42,135 bases of DNA from DATDVL01 sp035290025. GTDB taxonomy: Archaea; Nanobdellota; Nanobdellia; SCGC-AAA011-G17; DATDVL01. Position 1 is the first letter of the stretch. Each line of letters begins with the position of its first letter. Where the stretch lies: the NCBI GenBank assembly GCA_035290025.1, contig DATDVL010000031.1:1-42135 (forward strand), written 5' to 3'. Shown one piece after another: positions 1 to 7,540 of the stretch. The position numbers and the translations under genes were made by a program. Under the pieces are notes generated by a model, which was not told the DNA's origin, made no database searches, and saw nothing but the letters and a program-made list of their open reading frames with translations.

Positions 1-65
1 CTCGGCATCTTTGCTCTTTTGAGCAAACGCTTAACCTTTTTAACTAATTTCGCCTCTTTTTCCAT
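1..65 (-). CDS. Partial CDS, N-terminus of a basic protein (runs off window)
   Basis: Only the first 21-22 codons are inside the window, reading MEKEAKLVKKVKRLLKRAKM from an ATG complementary to 63-65. The visible part is highly basic and looks like an amphipathic helix. A GGAG Shine-Dalgarno-like stretch lies about 10 bases before the start, and a TATA box (CTATAAATAG) with a hairpin lies further upstream. The function cannot be named from this fragment. The gene is divergent from rfcS. Confidence 0.55.
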   Translation of the reverse strand, partial: MEKEAKLVKKVKRLLKRAKMP

Positions 66-90
66 GGAAAACACTCCAATTGTTTTCCCC

Positions 91-125
91 CGTGAGTCTA
101 ACGACTCACGAGCTTCTATTTATAG
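91..125 (-). promoter_or_regulatory. Promoter with perfect hairpin upstream of the partial minus-strand gene
   Basis: A perfect inverted repeat CGTGAGTC-taac-GACTCACG occupies 91-110, and on the minus strand it follows a TATA-like CTATAAATAG at 116-125. The expected transcription start (about 25 bases after TATA) falls inside the hairpin. It could be an operator covering the start site or a 5'-end RNA stem. Seen in sequence; role inferred. Confidence 0.45.
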
Positions 126-183
126 ATTTTCAACAACGCCGCACATGACTACTACAGCATATACATTAAAGTATCTGAAATAA

Positions 184-193
184 CTTTTTAAAG
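184..193 (+). promoter_or_regulatory. TATA-like box for the rfcS operon
   Basis: CTTTTTAAAG lies 24 bases before the rfcS ATG, the usual archaeal spacing for a leaderless or very short-leader transcript. No Shine-Dalgarno sequence stands before the ATG, which agrees with leaderless initiation. Confidence 0.4.
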
Positions 194-216
194 TTCTCTT
201 CACCAACAAGCATCTT

Positions 217-2946
217 ATGACGGGGGAACACTCTATTTGGATCAGTAAATACAGGCCTAAAATATTCTCAGAAATACAAGGACAACAACACATTATCAAA
301 CGACTAGAAGCATTCGTCAAACACAAAAACATACCGCACTGCATCTTCAGCGGCCCGGCAGGCGTTGGGAAATGTGTTTCACCAGATACACTTATTTTAG
401 ATGGAGAAGGAAACCTCATTTCGATTGAACAAGCATACAATAATAAAATAAAAACAGTCATGAGCTTAGACATTGACGGTAAAATTAAGCCAAAAGAAAT
501 AGAATATTTTTATAAGGATTTCAGCCAAAAAACTTATCAGATTAAAACAAGCTTCGGCGCAGAGATACATACCACCCCTGAACACCCATTCTTAACACTC
601 CACCAAGGAAAATTACAATGGACTAACGCACAGGATATTAAAAAAGGCATGTTGATTGCTTCTCCAGAAGTTTTAACACGCCAAAACACCCAAAAACACA
701 CATTAAAAATACCTACTACATTCATAAAAGAAGAAGGGCACTACACCCATCGTAATCGGTGGGGCTATAAATCTTGTATAATTAAAATACCTACACTTAA
801 TGAAGAATTTTATTACTGGTTAGGTCTTATATTTGGAGATGGACATTTCAAGACAGGTGCAGTAAGATTCTATAATAGTAACCAAACAATGAGAAAAATA
901 TTCAAAAAGTTATCATTTACCATATTTGGAGATCGCATAGAAATTCTCGAATTTTATCCAAAGGACAAATGCCCTTACATAGAAATAAGAAAAGCAAGCA
1001 CAATTATTAAGCTACTTGAAGCAAACTTAGACCACCCCATTCTTGGGAAAAAAAGCAATAAAGTATTCGTTCCAAAAGAACTTTACACTTCTGATGAAAC
1101 CTGCCTAATAAGCTTTATTCGGGGTATATATGAAACAGATGGTTCAAAATATGGATCAGTTATAGAACTTTCTTCTACAAGCAAAAAGATGATCATCGGA
1201 TTAAGATATCTCCTTCTTAATCTAGGGATTCATGCCAGAATTAAAAAAAATCGCCTTATCCTATCAGGGAGTGTAGAAATGAAACATTTCATTGAAAAAA
1301 TAAAACCAACAATAAAAATACCAACAGACCTTAAAGATAACAACACCAATATTGATATCATGACAATAAACCTTAGTGATATTCGCCTTTTGTTAAAAAC
1401 ATATGGCATATCTTACGATGAAATAGGAAACAGTTTTTCCCATATTCTTGAAAGAGGACAAGGAAGCAGAAATGCAATTAAAGATCTTTACGAACTTCTT
1501 ATTTCCACAATTAAACAAAAGATAACTAACTCATTGGAAGTAATAACAGTCATAGAAACTGTTAATAATCTAAACATCCAACCAGAAAGAATAACTGCTA
1601 TTTTAAAAGAAACAAAAGTAAGAAATAAAATATCTGATATTCGCGCCGATAGACTTAAAGAATATTTTGATGGGAAAAGAACACCCCGCATCACTAATTA
1701 CATCAAAATTTTAAAAAAACTTTCAGAAATAAAACTTTGTTCAGAAGAAGAATATCTGAATATTATCCACCTTTTTAATATAAAAGAAAAAGTTCTGCCT
1801 ATACTTCAAAGACTCAAGATAGAATACAGTGAAATAGCCCAAGCAATAGGAATAAACCCTGGAACAACTAACAACATTTTCAACGAAAGAGGTCTTTCTC
1901 TAATGACTATCAGCAATTTACCAGAAATACTCAAAAAAGTAAAAAAAATTATAGAAAAGAGAATCTTTAACGAGCAGTGTATCAATATTCTTGAAACAAT
2001 AGACTTTTTAAGACAAGCAGATATTATCTATGATTGCGTAAAAGAAGTCTCTGTAGATGAAGGAAGTGAAGTTTATGACCTCAATGTAAAAGACACACAT
2101 AACTTCATCGGGGGTAATAGCCCACTTATACTCCATAATACAACCGCAGCACTCATCATAGCCAACGAAATACACGGAGACAACTGGAGACAAAACTTCA
2201 TCGAATTAAATGCAAGCGACCAACGCGGAATAGACACTGTAAGAAACATCATCAAAGACTTCTGCAGAACAAAAGCAGTAGGAACAGAGCAACAAAAAAT
2301 AATATTCCTAGACGAAGCAGACGCCCTAACCAAAGACGCACAACACAGCTTAAGAAGAATGATGGAACAATACTCAGAAACCTCGAGATTTTTAATTTCG
2401 TGCAACTACTCATCAAAAATAATAGACCCCATACAAAGCAGATGCGCCATCTTCCGCTTCAGACCATTAACCAACGAAGACATAAAAAACATCATTACTA
2501 CTGTAACAACCAAAGAAGGACTCACCTTAGACGAAGAAGCATTACAAAGCATTATTGACGTGTCAGAAGGAGACGCAAGAAAAGCAGAAAACATTTTACA
2601 AAGCTGCGCATCACTAGGAAAAAACATCAGCAAAAAGACTGTCTTCGAAGTAGCAAGCGCAGCAGAACCCAAAGAAGTCATCATGGTACTAGAACTAGCA
2701 CTCAACAAAGAATTTCAAAAAGCACGAACAAAACTCTTAGACATCATGACCACTCACGGACTCTCTGGCATTGACATTATCAAACAACTCCACAAAGAAA
2801 TATGGAACCTCAAACTAGCAGACAAGAAAAAAGTAGAACTCATAGAAAAATGTGCAGACACTGAATTCCGCATGGTAGAAGGAAGCGACGAATATTTACA
2901 ACTAGAAGCATTTTTAGCAAGTCTAACCATAGCAAAGGAGGCATAA
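217..2946 (+). CDS. rfcS: Replication factor C small subunit, interrupted by an intein
   Basis: AAA+ subunit of the clamp loader that places PCNA on primed DNA. The precursor is 909 residues. Residues 1-52 and 642-909 join to a 320-residue protein, the normal RfcS size. The P-loop reads GPAGVGK followed, after intein removal, by TTAALIIANE; Walker B is KIIFLDEADALT and sensor/arginine-finger motif SRCAIF is present. The N-terminal WISKYRPKIFSEIQGQ box is typical of RFC. It is the first gene of a + strand operon that also holds rfcL at 4142. The protein should have no ATPase activity until the intein is spliced out, because the insertion splits the phosphate-binding loop. Assignment is secure. 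Confidence 0.96.
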   Translation: MTGEHSIWISKYRPKIFSEIQGQQHIIKRLEAFVKHKNIPHCIFSGPAGVGKCVSPDTLILDGEGNLISIEQAYNNKIKTVMSLDIDGKIKPKEIEYFYKDFSQKTYQIKTSFGAEIHTTPEHPFLTLHQGKLQWTNAQDIKKGMLIASPEVLTRQNTQKHTLKIPTTFIKEEGHYTHRNRWGYKSCIIKIPTLNEEFYYWLGLIFGDGHFKTGAVRFYNSNQTMRKIFKKLSFTIFGDRIEILEFYPKDKCPYIEIRKASTIIKLLEANLDHPILGKKSNKVFVPKELYTSDETCLISFIRGIYETDGSKYGSVIELSSTSKKMIIGLRYLLLNLGIHARIKKNRLILSGSVEMKHFIEKIKPTIKIPTDLKDNNTNIDIMTINLSDIRLLLKTYGISYDEIGNSFSHILERGQGSRNAIKDLYELLISTIKQKITNSLEVITVIETVNNLNIQPERITAILKETKVRNKISDIRADRLKEYFDGKRTPRITNYIKILKKLSEIKLCSEEEYLNIIHLFNIKEKVLPILQRLKIEYSEIAQAIGINPGTTNNIFNERGLSLMTISNLPEILKKVKKIIEKRIFNEQCINILETIDFLRQADIIYDCVKEVSVDEGSEVYDLNVKDTHNFIGGNSPLILHNTTAALIIANEIHGDNWRQNFIELNASDQRGIDTVRNIIKDFCRTKAVGTEQQKIIFLDEADALTKDAQHSLRRMMEQYSETSRFLISCNYSSKIIDPIQSRCAIFRFRPLTNEDIKNIITTVTTKEGLTLDEEALQSIIDVSEGDARKAENILQSCASLGKNISKKTVFEVASAAEPKEVIMVLELALNKEFQKARTKLLDIMTTHGLSGIDIIKQLHKEIWNLKLADKKKVELIEKCADTEFRMVEGSDEYLQLEAFLASLTIAKEA
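373..2139 (+). mobile_element. LAGLIDADG-type intein in the RfcS P-loop, with extra HTH-like region
   Basis: In-frame insertion of 589 codons. It starts with Cys (CVSPDTLILDGEG, block A), has the TPEHPFLTL block B, two LAGLIDADG-type motifs (WLGLIFGDGH near precursor residue 200 and FIRGIYETDG near 300), and ends DLNVKDTHNFIGGN...LHN before a Thr +1 residue, so all splicing residues (Cys1, block B His, penultimate His, terminal Asn, Thr+1) are present. About 230 residues between the endonuclease and the C-terminal splicing blocks (roughly 382-615) contain three helix-turn-helix-like segments (YDEIGNSFSHILERG, PERITAILKETKVRNK, YSEIAQAIGINPGTTNN). Codon choice is more A/T-rich than in the exteins. 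Splicing and endonuclease activity are predicted, not shown. Confidence 0.93.
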
Positions 2947-2950
2947 CACC

Positions 2951-3232
2951 ATGGCACAACAAGTACGAGCAGCACATATCCTCGTCAAAGGGGAAGAAAA
3001 AGCAAAAGAACTACTGCAAAAAATACGAACCGGGAGCAACTTCGAAAAATTAGCAGAAGAAAACAGCTTATGCCCTAGCAAAAAGAAAGGAGGAGACCTA
3101 GGATGGTTCGGCAGAGGCATGATGGTACGAGAATTCGAACAAGCAGCATTCAACCTAGAAAAAGGACACATCAGCCCACCAGTAAAAACAGAATTCGGAT
3201 GGCACATTATCAAATGCCTCGACAAAAAATAA
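2951..3232 (+). CDS. Parvulin-type peptidyl-prolyl cis-trans isomerase
   Basis: A 93-residue single-domain PpiC/parvulin (rotamase) protein. Family signatures visible are VRAAHILVKGEEKA at the N-terminus, GGDLGWFGRGMMVREFEQAAF in the middle and TEFGWHIIK at the end. It has no signal peptide, so it should act in the cytoplasm on prolyl bonds during folding. The start is fixed by a strong AAAGGAGG ribosome site that overlaps the rfcS stop, with ATG seven bases later. It sits 4 bases after rfcS and overlaps the next gene, so it is cotranscribed with the clamp-loader genes. Confidence 0.92.
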   Translation: MAQQVRAAHILVKGEEKAKELLQKIRTGSNFEKLAEENSLCPSKKKGGDLGWFGRGMMVREFEQAAFNLEKGHISPPVKTEFGWHIIKCLDKK

Positions 3233-3456
3233 AAATCTACATCACACCAGGATGCCAAGCATGTGAAACAACTATGCAATGGTTTGACCAAAGAAACATC
3301 GTTTACGAACGCATCGTCGTCTACCCTAACACTGAAGAAGAAACATTCCTACGAAAAAACGTTGGACACATGTTCGTACCCATCGTCGTGATTGACGGAA
3401 AAATACTTGACCCGAACAAAACATGGTTTGAACAATTAGCAAAGGAATTACTATGA
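3214..3456 (+). CDS. Glutaredoxin-like thiol-disulfide protein
   Basis: An 80-residue thioredoxin-fold protein. KIYITPGCQACETTMQWF gives the beta strand and CxxC active site, GHMFVPIVVIDGKIL gives the cis-proline (VP) and following strand, and the ending is WFEQLAKELL. These are glutaredoxin/NrdH-type features, pointing to a small cytoplasmic disulfide reductase. The start chosen is ATG 3214 (MPRQKIKIYI), overlapping the parvulin gene by 19 bases; an in-frame ATG at 3199 is an alternative. The stop overlaps the next ATG, so translation is coupled. The reducing partner and targets are unknown. Confidence 0.85.
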   Translation: MPRQKIKIYITPGCQACETTMQWFDQRNIVYERIVVYPNTEEETFLRKNVGHMFVPIVVIDGKILDPNKTWFEQLAKELL

Positions 3457-4145
3457 AACAACTACTAGAAGATCATTTTGAAAAAACTGTAAGTACTAAG
3501 ATATGGAATCTGCAAAAGATTGAACCTCATGCTTTAGCATTCGAATCAGATACCCTACAAAAAGGAAAAACTATTCTAAAAATAACTATCCAGAAGGGCG
3601 ACAAAGCAGAATTAGGAGGAAGCGGGCAACCCACTGAACGAGATGAACTCTGCGAAAGACAAGACCAATGGGTAACAGAAAAAGAAAAGCACTCTTATAT
3701 GTTTAGTCTGTTCATACCTGAAAACTTTCCCATCGTCCCCGTACGGCTCGTGCTCGCGCAATGGAAACAATATGCACCATCAAAAAATACTTCGATAGAT
3801 CTACCACTTATTGCCCTACGCTATGTCAAAGAAAAACTATTCATCACATTACAAAACCAAGAGAAAAAACTTATCCTCTGGGAAACACAAGAAAATTTAC
3901 GAGGACAATGGCTCAGTTTCACCTTTCACATCACATTCGACCGAGAAAAAGGTTTTTTCCAGGCATGGCTCAACAATAAGCAACTCTGCACCTACCAAGG
4001 CATAAATGCTTACAACGAAGAACAAGGATACCCACCCCAAGGAAAATTCTACTTCAAAATGGGACTCTACAGAGATAGCATGCAAGAACCAATGACCATT
4101 TATTTTAACCACTTCGAAAAACATCGCTTAGAGGAATTATCATGA
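3453..4145 (+). CDS. Polysaccharide-lyase-like protein (heparin lyase I-type jelly roll)
   Basis: A 230-residue protein resembling the heparin-lyase-I-like family (Pfam Polysacc_lyase). Matching features are KAELGGSGQPTERDELCERQ (charged strand with Glu/Arg), FSLFIPENFP followed by LAQWKQY, a central beta-rich stretch, GQWLSFTFHITFD, FQAWLNNKQL and the closing YFKMGLYRDSMQEP. In that family the fold cleaves acidic polysaccharides by beta-elimination. No signal peptide is visible, so a cytoplasmic role or non-classical export is implied, which is odd for a lyase. It overlaps both neighbours by four bases (ATGA), inside an operon that also encodes RfcS and RfcL. Fold assignment moderate; substrate unknown. 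Confidence 0.65.
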   Translation: MKQLLEDHFEKTVSTKIWNLQKIEPHALAFESDTLQKGKTILKITIQKGDKAELGGSGQPTERDELCERQDQWVTEKEKHSYMFSLFIPENFPIVPVRLVLAQWKQYAPSKNTSIDLPLIALRYVKEKLFITLQNQEKKLILWETQENLRGQWLSFTFHITFDREKGFFQAWLNNKQLCTYQGINAYNEEQGYPPQGKFYFKMGLYRDSMQEPMTIYFNHFEKHRLEELS

Positions 4146-5314
4146 AACTCGCAGAAAAACACCGACCGAAAAGTATGCAACACATCAAAGGACAAGACAA
4201 AGCACTCCAAACCATACACCAAGCCATCCAACAAAAAAAACCCGTACTCCTCTACGGACCACCCGGAACAGGAAAAACAAGCATCGCACATGCACTCGCA
4301 GAAGACATGAACTATGAAATCATAGAAATCAACGCATCAGACACCAGAAACAAAGAAGCCATACAAAACATTGTAGGACAAGCAAGCCAACAACAAAGCC
4401 TCTTCTCCCAAGGAAAAATAATCCTGATCGACGAACTTGACGGGATATCAGGAACAGAAGACCGAGGAGGACTAACAGAACTCGCAAGCATCCTCGACCT
4501 AAAAACACCCTACCCTATTATACTCACTGCAAATGACCCCTGGGACAGCAAATTCAACACTCTAAGAAAAAAATGTGTAACCATAGAAATAAGCAGCCTC
4601 AACTACCTTAGCATAGCACACCTACTCAAAAACATCAGCGAACAAGAAAAACTCACCATCGACGAAGACACCATCAAACGACTAGCACACATGGCAGGAG
4701 GAGACGCACGAGCAGCAATCAACGACCTAGAAATACTAAGTCTCCACAACAAGAACATTACCAAAGAAGACTTAGAAGAACTCGACCAACGAGAACAAAC
4801 AGGAAACATCTTCCAAGCACTACGACACGTATTCAAAGGAACTGATGCAAACCAAGCACGACACGCCTACGACAATTTAGACATCGACATGGACGAAATA
4901 TTCCTCTGGCTCGACGAGAATCTACCCCTAGAATACCAAGGAAAAGACCTAGCAACAGCATACGAACGATTAAGCACAGCAGACATTATCAAAAAAAGAA
5001 TACAACGACAACAACACTGGAGATTCATGGCATACATTTACGACTTACTCAGCGCAGGCATAGCAACAGCGAAACAAGAGAAAAGCCCTGGCTACGTAGG
5101 CTACCAACGAACACAAAGAATACTCAAACTATGGATAGCAAAACAAAAAAACGCAAAGAAAAAAGAAATAGCAGCAACACTCAAACCAGAACTACACGCG
5201 TCGATTAAACGAATAACTCAAGATGTGATACCCTACTTGAAGATTATTGCTAAAAAAGATAAGAATTTCAACCCTGGACTGGAAGAAGAGGAACTAGAAT
5301 GGCTACAGAAATGA
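4142..5314 (+). CDS. rfcL: Replication factor C large subunit
   Basis: AAA+ large subunit of the clamp loader, partner of RfcS. MKLAEKHRPKSMQHIKGQD opens the protein; Walker A is YGPPGTGKTSIAHALAEDM (about residues 37-55), the INASDTRNK motif follows, and Walker B is IILIDELDGI. GGDARAAINDLE matches the RFC sensor-2 region. At 390 residues it is short for archaeal RfcL, and the C-terminus (EEEELEWLQK) lacks the PCNA-interacting box (QxxLxxFF) found at the end of many relatives. It overlaps the upstream gene by ATGA and the downstream gene by 4 or 16 bases. Identity secure; loss of the PIP box is read directly from sequence. Confidence 0.95.
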   Translation: MKLAEKHRPKSMQHIKGQDKALQTIHQAIQQKKPVLLYGPPGTGKTSIAHALAEDMNYEIIEINASDTRNKEAIQNIVGQASQQQSLFSQGKIILIDELDGISGTEDRGGLTELASILDLKTPYPIILTANDPWDSKFNTLRKKCVTIEISSLNYLSIAHLLKNISEQEKLTIDEDTIKRLAHMAGGDARAAINDLEILSLHNKNITKEDLEELDQREQTGNIFQALRHVFKGTDANQARHAYDNLDIDMDEIFLWLDENLPLEYQGKDLATAYERLSTADIIKKRIQRQQHWRFMAYIYDLLSAGIATAKQEKSPGYVGYQRTQRILKLWIAKQKNAKKKEIAATLKPELHASIKRITQDVIPYLKIIAKKDKNFNPGLEEEELEWLQK

Positions 5315-5796
5315 AAGAAGAGATTTACGACACGAAACACAGAGAAATAGTAAACTTCATTGTAAAAAAATTCAAAAATAATCCCAAAACCAAGTTTATA
5401 GACATCGAAGTACCTTTTAACGATTATGGCAATCGTGGGGTTGTAGACATACTTGTAAAATACCGTAAACGGATATTTAATATAACTCTAAAAATAATTG
5501 AAGTCAAAACAAATCTCAGAAATTTTGGAGAAAGTATACGACAACTCAAAAAGGCAAAGGCTTATTTTGAAAAAGAAAACAAAAATATTGTCATGATCCT
5601 TGCATTGCTCAACACAAAAGAAAATTTCGAGCATTTCAAGCAAAATTACCATTCATTAAGTATACTCCACAATTTTGAAGTCCAATTTGTCAACCCTAAA
5701 GCAGAGGAAGGAAAACTATTTTTCTATAAAGCAAAATTTAATGACATAAATACTGACGAACTGTTCAATGAATTATGTAATCTGGGGTTCAACTAA
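5299..5796 (+). CDS. PD-(D/E)XK nuclease-like protein
   Basis: A 165-residue protein of no specific family I can name. GVVDILVKYRKRIFNI followed by IIEVKTNLRNFGESIRQLKKAKAYF fits the PD-(D/E)XK nuclease core: Asp in VVD, then the E-V-K strand, then an alpha helix with a Q-K repeat. The start at 5299 has GAGGAA at good spacing and overlaps rfcL by 16 bases; ATG 5311 would give a 4-base ATGA overlap like its neighbours. The codon use is more A/T-rich (many AAT, TTT, GTA codons) than in rfcL, which suggests a later arrival at the end of the operon. Nuclease activity is inferred from the motif only. Confidence 0.6.
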   Translation: MATEMKEEIYDTKHREIVNFIVKKFKNNPKTKFIDIEVPFNDYGNRGVVDILVKYRKRIFNITLKIIEVKTNLRNFGESIRQLKKAKAYFEKENKNIVMILALLNTKENFEHFKQNYHSLSILHNFEVQFVNPKAEEGKLFFYKAKFNDINTDELFNELCNLGFN

Positions 5797-5810
5797 AAGA
5801 CTATCAAAAC

Positions 5811-5820
5811 TTTTATAAAC
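5811..5820 (+). promoter_or_regulatory. TATA box for the OB-fold gene
   Basis: TTTTATAAAC lies 22 bases before the ATG at 5843, and there is no ribosome-binding site in the short leader. This is a typical archaeal leaderless promoter. Confidence 0.5.
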
Positions 5821-5842
5821 ACCCTAAAAACCAAAGACTATC

Positions 5843-6130
5843 ATGAACATTTCTGAATTAAAACCACGACAAGGAAAAGTAGACATTGAAGCAACCGTTG
5901 CAGAAAAAGGAGAAGTCAGAGACATCAACAAGCCAAACTTCACGGGAAAAGTATGCAATGCCACCATCAAAGACGACACGGGACAAGTATCACTTACCCT
6001 CTGGAATGATGAAATAGACAAGATCAACGTCGGCGACAAAATAAAAATCACCAACGGTTATGTATCAGAATTCCAAGGAGAAATGCAATTATCAGCAGGA
6101 AAATTCGGAAAATTAGAAGTTTTAAAATAA
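5843..6130 (+). CDS. Single OB-fold nucleic-acid-binding protein (RPA/SSB-like)
   Basis: A 95-residue protein consisting of one OB fold. IEATVAEKGEVRDI, KVCNATIKDDTGQVSLTLWND, INVGDKIKITNGYV and EFQGEMQLSAGKFGKLEVL follow the tRNA_anti/RPA-type OB strand pattern in order. It probably binds single-stranded DNA or RNA, and its proximity to clamp-loader genes makes a replication role reasonable. It lacks the zinc finger and extra OB domains of larger archaeal RPA proteins. It has its own TATA box. Confidence 0.85.
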   Translation: MNISELKPRQGKVDIEATVAEKGEVRDINKPNFTGKVCNATIKDDTGQVSLTLWNDEIDKINVGDKIKITNGYVSEFQGEMQLSAGKFGKLEVLK

Positions 6131-6158
6131 AAAAGAGTGTGATAGGCTAACAAAAACC

Positions 6159-6695
6159 ATGCTTATCAGAATAGGAACACAAAACCCTGTAAAAATAGCA
6201 GCAGTAACTGAAGTTCTCGGAATGTGCAAACCCTTCTTTGAAGGAGCTCAGATAGAAACAGAAGCCGTATCATCCGGCGTCGCAGAACAACCACGTGATC
6301 TACAGGAAATAGTACGCGGAGCGATCAACCGTGGACGAAACGCGCGACGAAACGCAGACTTCGGCATAGGCATAGAAGGAGGCTTCGGTTATCTCGGCTA
6401 CGGACCACGCTGGGCAAACTTCAACGTCTGCGCTTTAGTAAGACATGAAGAAAGAATTTGGACAGGCATCTCAGCAGGATTTGAGGTAGACCCACGAGCA
6501 GTACGCTTAATTCTTGACCAAGACATAGACCTTGATGAAGCATACCGAAGACTGGGACTCGTCACCAGCGCACGAGCAGGCTACGAAGAACAAGGCATCA
6601 CAGGATATGTCACTAACGGCATGAGGACAAGAAAAGATGACATCAAAGAAGCAACACTACGCGCCATCAGCAGTTACCTTCGAGAAAGAAAATAA
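6159..6695 (+). CDS. Inosine/xanthosine triphosphatase (DUF84, YjjX-like)
   Basis: A 178-residue NTP phosphatase of the YjjX/DUF84 family, which removes deaminated purine nucleotides (ITP, XTP). Signatures are IRIGTQNPVKIAAVTEVL (substrate loop), VSSGVAEQPRDLQEIVRGAINR, DFGIGIEGGF (acidic metal-binding stretch), the VCALV strand and GITGYVTNGMRTRKDDIKEAT near the end. Length is normal for the family. It follows the OB-fold gene by 28 bases and probably shares its transcript. It would act in the cytoplasm as a nucleotide-pool cleaner. Confidence 0.9.
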   Translation: MLIRIGTQNPVKIAAVTEVLGMCKPFFEGAQIETEAVSSGVAEQPRDLQEIVRGAINRGRNARRNADFGIGIEGGFGYLGYGPRWANFNVCALVRHEERIWTGISAGFEVDPRAVRLILDQDIDLDEAYRRLGLVTSARAGYEEQGITGYVTNGMRTRKDDIKEATLRAISSYLRERK

Positions 6696-6795
6696 AGTTT
6701 TAGTAGGGCTAGACATTTCGAACTCTTTCAGATGCTTTACTTTAAACTCCAGTCGAGGAATGCGCGGGAAAAAACGAGAAATGTTTAACTATTCA

Positions 6796-6936
6796 TTATA
6801 GAGCAGAAAAAATACCTATCAAACCAACAATAATCAAATAAAATGCTACCATGTAATTCAAGGCCTTTGGAAAAATAAGTATCAACAAACCAAATACCAA
6901 AGATATCACAGCACTTGCAATAATCGAATAAGCCAT
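6796..6936 (-). CDS. Small two-helix membrane protein, DUF3096-like (46 aa)
   Basis: A 46-residue ORF on the minus strand inside an otherwise empty 335-base gap. It begins MAYSIIASAVISLVFGLLIL, continues IFPKALNYMVAFYLIIVGLI and ends GIFSAL. Two hydrophobic helices separated by the FPKALNY turn match the DUF3096 pattern known from archaea and bacteria. A minus-strand TATA box CTTTATATAG (6958-6967) lies 21 bases before the ATG, consistent with leaderless transcription. The function of this family is unknown. The rest of the gap (6696-6795) shows nothing I can name. Confidence 0.75.
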   Translation of the reverse strand: MAYSIIASAVISLVFGLLILIFPKALNYMVAFYLIIVGLIGIFSAL

Positions 6937-6957
6937 AGTTACTTTATGGTAAAGGTG

Positions 6958-7008
6958 CTATATAAAGATTGCTTTTGACTTTGGGAAGCTGTAGAAACAT
7001 TTATAAAC
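6958..7008. promoter_or_regulatory. Divergent TATA boxes for the DUF3096-like and MNT genes
   Basis: On the minus strand CTTTATATAG (6958-6967) stands 21 bases upstream of the ATG at 6936. On the plus strand CATTTATAAA (6999-7008) stands 22 bases upstream of the ATG at 7031. Both have archaeal spacing and neither gene has a clear Shine-Dalgarno sequence. Confidence 0.5.
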
Positions 7009-7030
7009 AGCTGTAATTATTAATTTACAT

Positions 7031-7540
7031 ATGTTAACAATAATTAACGATTTAGAACCCTTCTTCTTAGACAATTACCAACCCATCCATGTACGCAGCT
7101 ATGCACGAAAAACACACATCAGCCCACCATCAGCATCAAAAAAGCTTAAGCACTTCGCACGAGAAAAACTCCTCAACCAATCAAAAGAAAAAGGATACTT
7201 AGAATTTACTGCGAACCATGATAACTCCACATTCATAAAACTATCCCACATCTACTGGTCAGAAAAACTTAAACCAGTCATTACCACTTTAGAAAAAGAA
7301 CTCATCAGCCCCACCATCCTTATCTTCGGATCATTCTCCAAAGCAGAAATAAAAGAAACGTCGGACATAGACCTAGCAGTATTCACACCATCAACAAAAA
7401 AAATAACACTCGAAGAACATGAAAAAACACTAAAAAGGCACATACAACTACTACGCTACAAAACACTTGAAGAGATAAAAAGCAAAGAACTCCGTAACAA
7501 CATCCTTAACGGATTCCTACTAACCGGAGCCTGGCAATGA
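7031..7540 (+). CDS. HTH-nucleotidyltransferase, MNT (MntA-like) antitoxin candidate
   Basis: A 169-residue protein with an N-terminal winged-HTH-like region (about 15-60, YARKTHISPPSASKKLKHFA) and a minimal nucleotidyltransferase domain with IFGSFSKAEIKETSDIDLAVF (G100-S101 and D112-x-D114). In MNT/HEPN toxin-antitoxin pairs this enzyme adds nucleotides to the HEPN toxin and silences it. It overlaps the HEPN gene by ATGA, and that gene overlaps a HerA-like ATPase gene in the same way. Composition is like the surrounding genome, so the unit is not a recent import. Domain call firm; antitoxin role inferred. Confidence 0.85.
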   Translation: MLTIINDLEPFFLDNYQPIHVRSYARKTHISPPSASKKLKHFAREKLLNQSKEKGYLEFTANHDNSTFIKLSHIYWSEKLKPVITTLEKELISPTILIFGSFSKAEIKETSDIDLAVFTPSTKKITLEEHEKTLKRHIQLLRYKTLEEIKSKELRNNILNGFLLTGAWQ

